From contig OY986970.1 of NCBI GenBank assembly GCA_963920575.1, positions 1,561,959 to 1,625,958 on the forward strand: 64,000 nucleotides of DNA, given 5' to 3'. Within the stretch, counting starts at the first letter, position 1. Each line of letters begins with the position of its first letter. Below are positions 34,709 to 46,758 of this stretch, in pieces. This DNA comes from Narthecium ossifragum. Its lineage: Eukaryota > Streptophyta > Magnoliopsida > Dioscoreales > Nartheciaceae. A program made the translations under genes and the position numbers. Under the pieces are notes generated by a model, which was not told the DNA's origin, ran no database searches, and saw nothing but the letters and a program-made list of their open reading frames with translations.

Positions 34709-36268
34709 TGACACGCCTTGAAAAGTGTCGTTACCTTAACAAGGACGTCAAAATTAGAAATTTATAATCAAACTACTAACTAACTACTTTATGGGTAGAT
34801 AGTAGCAAGTCCGAGTCGGTCCACAGGGAAAACAGGATTAAGCCTAATTACCGTGCATAGTTCTAAATCAAAAGTTAAGGAAGATAGATGATAGTTGGTC
34901 TTTTAAACTAAATTGGAAGAATAACAATAGAGAAAAGGCTAGGAAGTTCTAATCCGTAATCGAGAGCTATCTAGGCATTCCTAGGATAAGAGCAATTCAA
35001 TAAGTTCAAGATGGTTTTCTAGGGTTGATAGAAGATCGGCTAGGTCCACTATCACTCAACATAGATTCATTAGAAGCCTATGTCGGAATGAAGAACAAAT
35101 CAGCGGATAATTGGTAGGGAAATAATCAAAGTGGTTCTAGCACTTTGAGATCGCCTAATCGATAAAGATAAAGAATGAATCGTAGGTTACAATCATAGGT
35201 CTTAATGGTTCTAGCATTAAGGCAGTGGTTCTAGCACTCCTACAATCATAAGCTAGGGTTTAGAATCCAATCCAAAGATCTAACATGGTTCTAGCATGAA
35301 AGCAACTTGAACAAGTCCTAATCCTAGCCTCTAACATGCAAAGCTCAAAACCAGCGATCGTAATCTCAGCGTAACTTTCACATCCGAACTCGAAAAGAGG
35401 CGATTCAAGATTCGTTGGAAAGCTAAGACAGAGATCTACAACTTTTATGTTTTGAGTTTTCACAAAATTCGGCTGTAAACCCACGGAAAAACCGAGATAA
35501 GACAGACCGAAATTAGGGCACAAAGAGCAAACAACACATTCACCATAAGAAAGAATACCAATAGATATATAAAATCCGAATTTAATCCATTAAACCATCA
35601 TAAAGTACATGCTCAGATCCAAAGGAAAAACCTAGATAAACTCCCTATTACATCATAGAATTTCCTAGACAAAAGATTTAGCTACTCATCTTGAAGAGAC
35701 GATCCATCGGCGAAGGTTGATAACGCGCTCCCGCCATGGATTTATCTTCAAGATCTAACCCTAATGTTTACGGAGGAAGAAGAGCCAAAGAAACACCCAG
35801 GAGGAGAGGAAAATTCGCCTATGGGTGGCTGCCAAAAATCCTCTCCTAACACCTATTTATAGGCCTTAATAAAACCCTAACTCGGATTAGATCTCAGCCC
35901 TTTATTTTTCTCCCAGCATCAAATGAGATCGATCTCCATAGGGAAGAAGATCGATCTCCTTCGTTCTGCGAACTCTGGATCTGGAAAACGCCCGACCAAG
36001 ATCGATCTCCTTCAGGATGAAGATCGATCTCCTTTGCTTCGACTGGACCGCTTCTTGCTGGAATAATGAGATCGATCTCCATTAGGATGCAGATCGATCT
36101 CCTTCACGCAGGATTGCCAAAATCACTTCGTTTTAGCCCCAAACTTGATCTAACCTTCGTTGAAGGCTCTTATACCTGAAATGCACAATAGACCATCAAA
36201 ATAGCATTGCTCGGAGGCTAACAGGACCTAGTTAAAGGGGCGATTTGTGCACTTTTCACGCGTTATCA
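34709..36268 (-). repeat. 5' LTR of the Athila-like element
   Basis: This copy is 1560 bp, the same length as the left LTR, with about five transitions between them and no net indel. It carries the same six AGATCGATCT palindromes (about 35924-36105) and the TATA box at 35852-35863, which would drive transcription of the genomic RNA leftward. Confidence 0.95.
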
Positions 36269-36663
36269 GTCCTATTGTTGCAGGCTCTGTTTTACATGCT
36301 GAAATGGAAGCCTTATTGGAAGCTATGAAGCGAGCTAAGTTCCTTGGCCTCAAGAATCTGATTTTAGAGTCTGACTCTCTCTCAGCAGTATGTATTTTGA
36401 ATGGATTGAGGGGTTGGCCCCCCGATCTAGAAGGTATTGCGAAGAACATTTGGCTACATGTTCTTCTCTTCGACTCTGTTTTGTTCCTTCATATCTCTAG
36501 AGATTGTAACGCTAGAGCCGATGGTGTTGCTCATGCGTGTCGTAGGAAGGGGTCAGTTTTTGCTTGGTCATGCGAGTCTGGAACTGGTCTGTTTGACGGT
36601 TCATTGAACTCGTAGTCCTGTAGCTCTCTTTTGTGAATACTTAGCCATTCGGCTTATCTCATC
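36269..36663 (+). pseudogene. LINE RNase H, second half (3' of nested insertion)
   Basis: The frame continues the domain cut at 23904. It has HAEMEALLEAMKRAK (catalytic Glu), LILESDSLSAV (Asp) and ISRDCNARADGVAHACRR (last Asp), ending in a stop at 36613-36615 before the LINE poly-A. The two halves abut in sense after one copy of the GTCCT duplication is disregarded. Confidence 0.85.
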
Positions 36664-36739
36664 AAAAAAAAAAAAAAAAAAACATCACCTCGTTAAATTC
36701 CCCACAACTGAATTTGTTCTTCTTTTTCTCCTTCATAAG

Positions 36740-36844
36740 CACTGATGATTTGCTATAGAGATCATGTCCACAGCTGCATGCCAACATTTCAGTGTCTTAA
36801 TTCACAGCAGGGTGGCTTCATCAACTCTATAGCAATCATCAGTG
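36740..36844. ncRNA. MIRNA-like hairpin, possible
   Basis: CACTGATGATTTGCTATAGAG (36740-36760) pairs with CTCTATAGCAATCATCAGTG (36825-36844) with a single bulged T. Weaker pairing continues inward (ATG, CAC, CTGC), leaving a hairpin of about 105 nt. The size and near-perfect 20-bp arm duplex are those of a plant microRNA precursor, but the arms match no family I recognise, and a short MITE would look similar. Confidence 0.35.
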
Positions 36845-37231
36845 CAGAGTTGCCCACTCTCTCTTAAGTCCCACACCCAGCCAGACTGATGAGCTCCTAT
36901 AATATATTAAGTTATCAAACCCTTTGGGCTGCAGGGGTTGGCATCTGCCCATGAGAGAAAGCTAATCATTTGACTACAAGAACAAATTAAGTATGATGCA
37001 GTTATGCAGTGCCCACCAAACATTGTCTCAAGTCTTTTTTTTTTTCCTTGATGAATAACCTACCTCTGACCCCACATTGCCATTGTCATAGTTTCAAATG
37101 CACTTCTAATCAAACAAACATTGGTCATCTCATGGGACCCTACCATAATTCCCCTTTCTATGGCAAGAAAATAAATGCATATATTCAGTAAATTTTATGC
37201 TATAATATCTTGACATGGTCATGGTATAGTT

Positions 37232-37575
37232 TCTATCAATTTAAATGACCCGAAGGGGTTCTTAGTGATTGAGTCGGATTCCATGGTGGCCGTTCAAATC
37301 ATGAATGGTCTCGGGGTTTGGCCAATGGAGGTGGAGCCGATAGCGAGGAATATTTGGAAGGAGATTTTGGATTTTGATTCTGTTATTTTTTTTTTACATA
37401 TTCCCAAAGACTTGTGATACAATAGCTGCTGATGGAATTACGAGGTGGTGCCGTCCGCCTTAGAACTCAGAACGCTGTTTATGTGGGTTCCGGAGGATGA
37501 TAAGGGGCCTTGGACGGTCTAATGTAATTGTATCTTTGTACTGCTGGCCTTCGGATTGAACTATTAAAAAAAAAA
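37232..37575 (+). mobile_element. LINE RNase H tail, degenerate
   Basis: Translated with its stops, the segment reads FLVIESDSMVAVQIMNG and later IARNIWKEILDFDSVIFFLHIPKD, the end of a plant LINE RNase H domain. It closes with an A-run at 37566-37575. Internal stops and an indel show that it is dead. I could not find a target duplication. Confidence 0.7.
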
Positions 37576-40500
37576 TTGAAGGACCCAAAAGCACAAAAGA
37601 AGGGAATGTTGGGTGGATCGAGAACAGGTGCTAAAGTAAATAAGGGCCTTCATTTGCAAGTCATTGCTGAGTGAGCCCCCCATCCAACAGAAAATATCAC
37701 TCATACTGTAACTCTTAAGATTGCTTGCTTCAAGTAATAACATGCTCTGTTGCTGTTGCAACCCTCTAAAACTTAGCACTTTAAGTATCAATTATATTAC
37801 GCGCAATAGTTAATTTCACGACAGACGGATGAGCATGACACCTCAGCTACTCTCCACTTAAGGGTCCACCGCCGGTTTCCTCCACAGCAGCGGCGGCGCT
37901 CCCAAATATATCCATGGCCCTCGACAAGGACCGGTGTTAACTTCATGTCATACAAATTAAGCTAAAGTTTCAGACGAAAAATCTCAAGGAGATAAGGAGG
38001 TGCATGATAAAGGGGTGGCTCCTTGGCTGTCTTCAGATTTTTTTTTTTAATGGATCAGAAAGTTTCCAGGATGAGGAATAAGAACCTATCATCCATGTCA
38101 TGCAGTCTTGCACCTTATCACTTAGCTCAAGATGAGTTAGCCACATAGGCAATATGTTGCCCATAAATGGCATACGTATTCAAGCTTCCTAGGATAAGAG
38201 GTGGTGACAAAATCATCATGCTATCCAAAAATAAATGGCATGCATGCGAGTGATTGGCTTGCTTTTCTAATGGATTTGGCTATTCCATGATATCAAGTAC
38301 ATTCATGCATAAATATGAACAAGTTGATAAGAAAACAGGGGCAACCTATGATGTGAGCATAACTTTCCTTGTCAGCAACAAAGACTACGTAGGAATTCCC
38401 TTAGCCATAGCATCAGATTGCATTCAACTTTCAGTGATTGAGTGATCAACATATATCCAAGGTCAAGTTGCTCAAGCTAGAGAAAACTCGATATCGGACG
38501 TGGACAAAATACATAGCCATGTATCTATCTCTTATCCCGTGATTCTGATCTATCTATAAAATGTAGTTGAAGACCACCAAACAAGGAAAAAGAGCTAACT
38601 TCCAAAAGAAACTGACTAGATATGTTTCAGTTCCGTATGCTGATATGCATGCTGTTGTGTTAATCTGGTGTGCAAATGCTTGAATTGGATAAGTTTCGTG
38701 TAGCCATTCATCAGGGTTTGATCAATTAAAGCAAATGCAAGAGAATATATATAGATAGAACAAAAAAAATACATAAACAAAGCAACAAGATAAGTGAAAG
38801 GCTAAAGTTCTACTCTGTGTTTAGTTTAGGCCAATGCTTTGCTAAAAAAGCTGAAAAATGTGTAGAAATTGATGACCAACTTGCTCGATTTGGGACCATC
38901 AATGAAGGACTTGTTGTCCGATGCCCTTTTTCAGATTCCCTTTCTTCTTTTTGATGTATGATAGAAATAGTGCCAGAATATGATCATACCATGACACTTT
39001 GAAAATTTGCAGCACTCTGAGGAAAAAAACTCCTGATCTGAATAGGATTTTCTCACAGGAAACTAAACTATCGAATAAAGAGTATTGGATCCGATTTCCT
39101 CAAGCTCCAAAACCTATATAAAAAGAAGCTTATGTTCCAAATGGCTTATTGGTTGGGGAAATCTTTTAAAAAAAGTGCATACAAGTCAAGTGGGAAAGAA
39201 TTTAATCCTGGATACCTAGATCACCATTAGCTTAATAGTATCTAGTTCTATGCTTATCCTACTTGAACATCAGCATACAAATTAAATTTTGTTGCTTTTA
39301 AAAAACTACTCCCGAAGAGGCTCATCCATCTTCGCGCAAGGCAGTATCGATTACTGTAAAACTACTCAGTAGTCAGTGTTCGTTGATCCAAGCCCCCGGC
39401 CCACTCCAGAGGCCAGGCCCATCTTCGTACAAAGCAGTCAGTGCTCGTTGACCCAAGCCCAGCCCACCCCAGCCCACCTCTCTTTTTCTAACGGACCCTC
39501 TGCTTTTCTTCACTGTAGTGTGCTCCCGTTTCTAACCATAGGGTTTCGCGTCAGTTGCTATAAAGTCCCTAGGCCATATCGACGATTTACCGTCTGAGAG
39601 AGGGCTCCCATTCCCAAGTCCAACCCAACTCTTCTTCAAAAGATGTTTGGGCCCATTAATTAGCTTACTTTATTTTGCTGTGAGGGGCTATATATATACT
39701 CGATCTTTGCTCCGAGAACATGACGAGTAGAAAGTATACATTGTCCGTCCTAAGATTGAAATCCAGTTTTTAAGTTGTTGCCTTGGGCCATTCAATGAAA
39801 ATAGCATTTCAATCTTTTGGCTTCTCCAACAGCCCAGGAACTCTGGGAGCATTCAACCAAAATACCACTTTTGTTTTGCTACCCCAAAACCCATCATCAA
39901 TATCACAGCAATGAATGACATGGAATGCCTTTTTACCTAGCATTCTGTATGTACAACTTCAACTGAAAAAAGAAGAAGAGAAACAGTAAGATTGACATGA
40001 GTAGTCTTTGGAGGTTTCTAACCACCTACCTGTTACAGGCTCTGAAGTCCGGCCTGATTATAGTATTGCAGTGTAACTCATGCTATATGGTTGAAGTAAT
40101 CCTTCTGGTCTCCAGTCTAACGACACAATTTCATTGGCTTCTAACCTGAACTCTGCAAGAGATTATGCTGCACAAAGTAAGCCATCTGGTTTGTGTCCCC
40201 TGATCCTATGATGACCATCTCTCCTTGTATGATCAACTGAAAAAAGAAGAAGAAAAGGCCCCAAGATTGCTTGCAGCAGAAATCATCTTCCAGTTTACTT
40301 TCTTCTTTATCAGAGAAAAGGCAGGCAGGCACCAAGATTCTTTGTTTTCTTGAAGCTCATCTCACACTCCCTGTCCTTTGTTCCTGGTGACTATGACCAT
40401 ATGAGAGAAGTCAAGACAGGAATACAAAAGTATAAACCAGTTGCATTACGTTTGGCTGACTAACAAAATTGAGATGCATACAGAATGCTTCAATAATTGA

Positions 40501-42969
40501 CTGCTTGCCTAATTAGAATAAAGAAGCAGATCTAGAATTTATTTTCAAGGCTAATCATGAACAGAAAACTACATTATGATTTTTATGCTGTTTGTTAGCT
40601 AGATTATGTGGACTGACCTACCAGAATTGAAATTCCACACCGTTTAACATTATAAAAAAAGTTAAACAAGCTTCTTCAGGCAGCAATAGCATGACTTCAC
40701 ATAACACATCAAACGCGGCATTCTTATTTGGCAGATGAAATGTAGCAAGTCTCCAATGAGTGCGGCGCATCAGGTCAGTAAGTGCCTTGTTTATGTTTCA
40801 GAAGTGCCTTGTCAATGCAGCGCAACTTACAACAAGGAATGCGGGAACATCCCACTAACTTCACATTTACACCATTAAGTCCAGGTAAGGGACTCAACTG
40901 ATTGAACAAACAAACACCTAATATTCTATGTTCTAGTAACAATCAGCTAACATCAATGGAGCCCTAGCTATTTCCTTTGAAATTTCTCCATTCACACCTG
41001 ATTCTTTTTGTCATTAGATTCCCTTACCTGAACGAAAGCCGAAAGGCGATTACCATGCATGCAACTTGGAAACTTCGTGGAGGGACCTTCAGAGGCGTGC
41101 CATCTCTGATCTCGCCTTAACAAAAATCCATCATCAAAAGGCATTAAAAATTCCATCCACTATAACTTTGCTATCCAAAAAGCAGCATTGGCCCACCCTC
41201 CAATTCATTTAAAAGTTTTCCTACTTTCACGAAGAGTAATGCAACTTTTACATTACCAATCATTCGTTCTAAACCACATACAGCTAAATCAGACTCCACT
41301 CTTTCCCTGGAAAAAGCAGGGGTCAATGTGGTCCTCCTTTAGAATATAAAGCTTTCCTAATGAAAACAAACTCTTGAGAGTGGAGAAATCTTAATAGAAT
41401 ACGTGATCCAGAAAAGGACTTATATCCTTTATATGGAAGCATGACAACTTTTTCAGCTGCAAGGAAAAGTTGCCATTAAAGTATCTAAATTCTGGAAGGA
41501 TAGCTCACATGCAAAGTAGGCATTGTAAGAGGGGTTTGCAATGTATAAACAAAGACACTGAGAAATCAATTTTATAACCATCGCGGGGTGATCTCAAGGA
41601 ATTAACCTTTCAAGATAAATCATAAATATCAAAGGATCTAAATGAATTAAAGGTGTTAATCCTGACTATATCTCAGTTCCACTAACTTTAAAAACAAGTT
41701 CCATGGTAACAATTGTGTAGCTGCTAACCTAGAAATCAACATTGAACACATGAAAGCAAAGCACATTGGTAAAATAATCCAAGTCAGTTGAAGTTTTTAT
41801 ACCAGAACAACTAAAAATATTTTTCAGCTTATGGGAAGCATCTAGGCGGTGCAGCATAAATTTCAAGCAACAAACCGAAACAAGAATATTCAAGCACATC
41901 TTATCTATTCTGAAGATAATCAAAATTCTCATCCAGTTGCGCCTAAATCATCATGGCATTTGATACGCATGGATTTCTTCGGTCATGGCTCACGCAATTC
42001 ACCATCACCTTGAGGTCCAACTTGTTAGCGTGCAGGAGCTCCGCAGGTTATTAATAGAAGGAATCATCAAATTTCTACAGACAAGCAACCCATATGACCA
42101 AGCTTAACAAGGCCATGCCAAAATTCATTGATAATGAACTTTAGAACACGATTCAAAATAGGACAAGAATCCTTTTAGCAATTCGCCCCACTAGTGCACT
42201 TGCAACCAAAGATCCTAAAAGAGGCAACAATACCAGTCAATTTGCAGTACTGCTCATCAATCTACCTACCATACATGCATTCACATCACAACCACCACAT
42301 TGGAATCCAACTTAAGGCATCAAAGGACCCAGTCCCTTCTCAGACTAAAACCAGCAACCCCACATAGTGCTTTCCTTGCATGGACTCGCGGACGTATTCT
42401 TTCCAGGTAAGTGCAAATCCCACGTCAACTATTTTGCTTTCTTGCATGATTGATGCCCCACACTTTTCGTCCACATTTGCTGGAAACCACCCAAATCTCC
42501 CATGCATATGAGCTGTTTTCCAGAATATCAACACAAAACGCTCATCAAAGCACAGATGGCAAATGACCAATGTGATTCTATAGGTAATCCTATGACGAGT
42601 ATCAGATCCAATCCTACGTTCTACTAAACAAACCCAGAGAGACAAGAAACTAAGCAAGCAAATTCCTATAAAAAAAACCCATCACTGTGGCTCTTTGCAT
42701 GAGAAAGTGTGATAAATATAGCAATGCTGATGAGAAGAGAAATATAAAAAAAGTAGGACAAGCTATTCAATGATGGAACACTAGAGAGGGAAGGGAAAGA
42801 TCCTAGAAATGAAAGATCTATTTATTTAATAATTTAATTACCAAAATAAGGAATTAATATAATTTAGTAATTGGATAATTGATGCCTTTAAATACCACCG
42901 TAAGCCCAAACGGGAACCCTCCCCCTTCCCGTCTGTCCGCACATTGTGGAACGACGGATACCGAAACCG
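37576..42969. other. Gene-poor spacer
   Basis: In about 5.4 kb I find no gene, repeat with clear ends or RNA gene that I can support. The open frames here (the longest is 105 codons on the minus strand at 42340-42657) have no recognisable domains or splice-compatible partners. Low-copy regulatory or non-coding transcripts cannot be excluded. Confidence 0.4.
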
Positions 42970-43938
42970 ATGGAGGATGCATGGATCACGAAGAAATGGA
43001 CGGCTGAGGATGCCAATGGGATGAAGGGTGAGCGGTTCGTGATCCAGCCGGATGAGGCAGCGGCGATGATGAGGTCTTTGGGGGTGGCGACGGCGGTGGA
43101 GCTCCTGCCGGTGCTGGTGCCCTTGGCCAAGCGGCTGGCCCGGGCGCCGATCTCGAGATTCAACGTGGGGGCCGTCGGATTGGGATTCAGCGGCCGGATC
43201 TACTTCGGCGTGAATCTCGAATTCCCGGGGCTTCCCCTCCACCACTCGGTTCACGCCGAGCAGTTTCTCGTCACGAACGCCGCCGCCGCCGGCGAGGTGG
43301 GGATTCGATGCATCGCCGTCTCCTCCGCGCCCTGCGGCCACTGCCGCCAGTTTCTGCAAGAGATCCGCTCGTCGGCCGAGATCCAGATCCTCGTCACCGA
43401 CTCCAGCAGTGCCGCCGCCGCCGGATTCCAGCCGCTGTCCTACTTCCTCCCCCACCCATTCGGCCCACACGATCTCCTCGACGACGACGACCCCCGCCTC
43501 CTCGAGCCCCACCACAATCCAATCGAGCTCATCGATGATCTTATAGAGGGTGGGGTCCTGTGCAATGGAGTAGAAGAGTCCGAGAAGAGATTAAAAATGG
43601 CGGCGGAGAGGGCGGCGAGGGAGGCGCACGCTCCGTACACTAGGTGCGCGGCGGGGTTCGCGGTGACGGACGGGAAGGGAATGGTGAGGGCGGGAGGTTA
43701 CGCGGAGTCAGCGGCGTACAACCCCGGGATGGGGCCGGTCGCGGCGGCGTTGGTGGCGTGGGTGACGGCGGGGGGCGAGGAATGGGATGATATCACGGCC
43801 GCCGCGGTGGTGGAGAGGGAAGACGCGGCGGTGTCGCATGAGAGCACGGCTAGGATCGTCCTAGCGGCGATCGCGCCTAAGGCTCACCTCCGGGTGTATC
43901 GGTACCGGTTACCCGCCGGCGGCAATGCCGGGGACTAA
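42970..43938 (+). CDS. CDA1: Cytidine deaminase
   Basis: This is a single-exon gene of 322 residues. Cytidine deaminase converts cytidine and deoxycytidine to uridine and deoxyuridine in pyrimidine salvage. The N-terminal domain has the substrate and zinc motifs NLEFPG, HAEQFLVTNAA (zinc His and catalytic Glu) and APCGHCRQFLQE (two zinc Cys). The C-terminal half (about residues 195-315) is the degenerate second deaminase domain (APYTRCAAGFAV, GGYAESAAYNPGMGPVAAALVAW), which lacks zinc ligands, as in homodimeric plant and bacterial CDAs. I chose the ATG at 42970; the frame upstream to 42946 has no ATG. The coding region is strikingly GC-rich compared with its flanks, as is common for intronless monocot genes. 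Confidence 0.95.
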   Translation: MEDAWITKKWTAEDANGMKGERFVIQPDEAAAMMRSLGVATAVELLPVLVPLAKRLARAPISRFNVGAVGLGFSGRIYFGVNLEFPGLPLHHSVHAEQFLVTNAAAAGEVGIRCIAVSSAPCGHCRQFLQEIRSSAEIQILVTDSSSAAAAGFQPLSYFLPHPFGPHDLLDDDDPRLLEPHHNPIELIDDLIEGGVLCNGVEESEKRLKMAAERAAREAHAPYTRCAAGFAVTDGKGMVRAGGYAESAAYNPGMGPVAAALVAWVTAGGEEWDDITAAAVVEREDAAVSHESTARIVLAAIAPKAHLRVYRYRLPAGGNAGD

Positions 43939-44096
43939 ATATGACGGGACCATATCCGTCCCTTGGTTGCGATGTCCGGGTGAATGGACGGCCAAGATTG
44001 GTTGTTCATTGTCCTATAATTAAAAAGCCTAGCCCAAGTTAAAAGTTTGTACGTTGCTCTTTTAATTCATTTCTTAAATCTTAATTGCCAAAATAC

Positions 44097-44133
<37 letters not shown>

Positions 44134-46403
44134 CTTTTCTTTTTTTTTTCTAGTCCTAAAGCCGGTATTACAACAACAAATCTAAAGTCCCTTGTCCGTC
44201 CTCTAAATTCCATCTGAACGGGGAAAGTTCTACAGTACCTCCTCTCATTTTAAGACCATGGATATTTTGATTGTCTTGGTAAAGGTAGGAGATTGAAATC
44301 AATGATTTTCAGGGATGATATTTCCACTTTTTATAATAAATTAAGAAGCTTTAAAGTCCATAAACCTTCACTCTAGGAATGACATGGTTAGCGTAATCCC
44401 AAATCCATCTCATATAAAGAAACCTAGTCCCAAATTCGTCTCAAATCCATGCGGGCATCCTTGTTTAAAATCCAAACCGCATATTCCATCCCCGTCCCGC
44501 TCCATATAATGTCACTGGAACCACGGTAAAATATAATATGAAAATTTTAAAAAAATCACATATTATAAATTAAAAAAATCCTCCTCTTCGTCTTCCACAT
44601 GTAGATATAGTTTTAATTTAAAAAAAAAGCGTAAGTAGAATTTAAAAAAAAAAGGGATTCGAAAGTCAGAACGTTTATATAATGCATTCGCTGAACATGC
44701 AAAACACAGCAAAACATGATTGAAAAATTATCAAAAAATCTATTTTCTAGCATCATCTTTAACCCTAGGTTAAATGGCTAATGATGGATCATTTCTGACT
44801 CGAAGTATTGTTAGTATATTTTTTTTTTTGAATTTATGAAAGTATCAACTCTCTTATTATTTTATGGGAGTTTGTTTCTTTGCATGTATAATTTTTTTTT
44901 TTATATACTTAATTTAGCACGAAGGCTACTTACACCATTTCACTATCTCACACTGCGTTCGGATATCATGCTGTGCTCACACACCAAAATTCTCTCAGCA
45001 TACAAACATAATGTCTCTCTTGAGAGTTTATTTTATGAGAGTTGGTTTCTTTGCATGTACATAAGTTAATGGACAAAGCTGGTCAAGCAGCAGCGGTGCC
45101 TGAAGGAGGAAACTTCCGAGTAGGAGCCCCAGACTTTTTCTTCCCTAATTTTTGGCCTCCCTCTTTGATAGAATCCTTCCTCCTAGCAACTATCCCAGGT
45201 TCCGGTTTGATGTGTTACCCCTGACCCTGGATCTAAAGCTCACCATTGCCTAATTATAATATTAGGAAATGGAACCCACATGCACATGGATGCATCTCTT
45301 TCGGATCTGATCTCGGGTTTCTTACTGTTTTCTTCTTAGATCCATGCAGTAATACATCACATCGTGCATCATGTGCTGTATATTAAGCTCATGTTTGGTA
45401 CCGGAATAAATCTCAAAAATATCCGAATTTAAGAGGAGAATATTTCTGAATCCATTATTTATTTCATCTCTTAATCTAAACACCATTTTTCTTATTTCAA
45501 ATAATCATTATAAAGTTATTTTTAAAATCTAAAATAAAATTTCTTAATCTGGAATAAAATTAATCCCGTTTCAAACTAGGCTTAGACGTGATTAATTAAA
45601 CAAGCAATGATGCATATATTAATCATGCAAGTGGCCTTTGTCCAACCAATAGGCACCGGTGGTTGTCACGTCGGGGGAACTCTTATTTGTCTCCACCAAA
45701 CTGAGGCCTGTGTCGGTTTAGCATTCTCGGACACGTCGATTTCGGATAAATGAATTCATTAGTCTACTCTTGAGTGGATTCGATGTGATTTTTATGAAAT
45801 TTAAATTTTTATGAGCTTGTAGTTATATCTTTTATCCACGGTACTTGTAGATTTGAAATGGAGCATAAAAAAAAAAAAAGCAAATCAATTCAAGTATTTG
45901 TTCTACTTTCTTTCTTTTTTGAAAACAAAAGTGAAATTAGTATATATTTATAAACTTGTCCTTGCTATTAGCTTTAAGCGAGTTAGTATGTTATTAGAGT
46001 ATAAGTCATGAGTTTGAATCCTCTATGCTTCAATATGGCTATACACATATCTTTTAGATGCACACTATTGTGGGAAAGTAAAGATATGTGTTAGGATTGT
46101 CGATGCAATGAAAGTTAAAATCAAGCAACTCAAGCTTTTATGTGTGATCATATGATGTATAAGTTTATGTTATTATATTAGAGAAAATCTTGATATTTTA
46201 TGTAAAGAAAGTAACAAGTTGATTAGAGTCAATATAGTCATCTAGTAAAGTTTTTGGAATGATGTGTGAAGTTCACATGCCATCAGAGCATGAGTGATTA
46301 TATTCATTGAAAACCCATCCAAGCCAACTAATCATACTAAGTCACTTTTGGGTAACTTAGAAGAAAAAATACATATACAAAACTTAATAGATTATTTTTA
46401 ATG
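43939..46403. other. AT-rich spacer with CT microsatellite
   Basis: A CT run occupies 44101-44129. The remainder is AT-rich with several A/T homopolymers and holds no recognisable gene. Near 45960-46040 the words TTAGTATG..TTAGAGTA and GAGTTTGAATCCTC resemble tRNA A and B boxes and may be a decayed SINE. Confidence 0.4.
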
Positions 46404-46758
46404 ATTTGTGCACATGCCCCGTGACGTGGCATGTGCATTTCACATATCGGTAGTAGACTGCTGATAGGTATGTATCGGTAGTGGGCTATCGATAGGCATG
46501 TACAATCTATCTCACTACCGATAAGTTGTATCGGTAGTGGGCTATCGATAGGTATGTACAATCTATCCCACTACCGATAAGTTGTACATGCCTATCGGTA
46601 GCCCACTAACGACAGACATGTATATGAATCGACAACGAACCTATCGGTAGTGGGCTACCGATAGGTTGTACATGCATATCAGTAGACCACTACCGATAGG
46701 CATGCATATGAATCGGTAGCTACAACTACCGATTCAATAATGTGAGATGCACACCAAT
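46404..46758. mobile_element. Palindromic ATCGGTAGTG MITE-like element, copy A
   Basis: The ends are inverted (ATTTGTGCACATG at left; ATGTGAGATGCACACCAAT at right). The interior is a run of alternating direct and inverted ATCGGTAGTGGGCTATCGAT-type words, each able to pair with its neighbour. No protein is encoded. It shares ends and interior vocabulary with the copies at 48856 and 60493. Confidence 0.65.

Larger units (their letters stand above)
23900..36273 (-). mobile_element. Athila-like Ty3/gypsy LTR retrotransposon, nearly intact
   Basis: The element spans 23905-36268 (12,364 bp) and is flanked by the 5-bp target duplication GTCCT (23900-23904, 36269-36273). Both LTRs are 1560 bp and start TG / end CA. 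It is coded on the minus strand, in the order right LTR (5' LTR), tRNA-Asp primer site, gag-pol frame, a 3-kb post-pol region, polypurine tract, left LTR (3' LTR). Gag, RT (FMDD) and integrase motifs together with the tRNA-Asp primer fit the Athila/Tat lineage. Reading the LTRs side by side I count five differences, all transitions. The insertion is therefore young. A single in-frame TGA near the end of pol is the only obvious coding break. Confidence 0.95.
22869..36691 (+). mobile_element. LINE split by a nested Athila-like element
   Basis: The target duplication AACATCACCTC is present at 22870-22880 and again at 36681-36691, right after a 17-base poly-A run (36664-36680). Between them lies a 5'-truncated plant LINE. 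Its zf-RVT and first RNase H half occupy 22885-23904, and the second RNase H half and tail occupy 36269-36663. The 12.4-kb LTR retrotransposon sits between these halves. Removing that insertion and one TSD copy would leave a LINE remnant of about 1.4 kb. Confidence 0.9.

Noticed and set aside
36740..36844. Possible MIR167 precursor (AGATCATGT on the 5' arm)
   Set aside because: The similarity stops after nine bases, and the other arm has no miR167-like sequence. I report it only as an unassigned hairpin.
39340..39460. Imperfect duplication of CAGT..TCGTTGA.CCAAGCCC
   Set aside because: The two partial copies are short and diverged and could arise by chance in a C-rich stretch, so I do not claim an element.
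42340..42657. 105-codon minus-strand frame in the spacer
   Set aside because: No recognisable domain, no supporting splice partner, and a composition like translated non-coding DNA.
42838..43515. 225-codon frame antisense to the cytidine deaminase gene
   Set aside because: It is a mirror of a GC-rich coding region, with low-complexity Arg/His/Gly content and no known domain.
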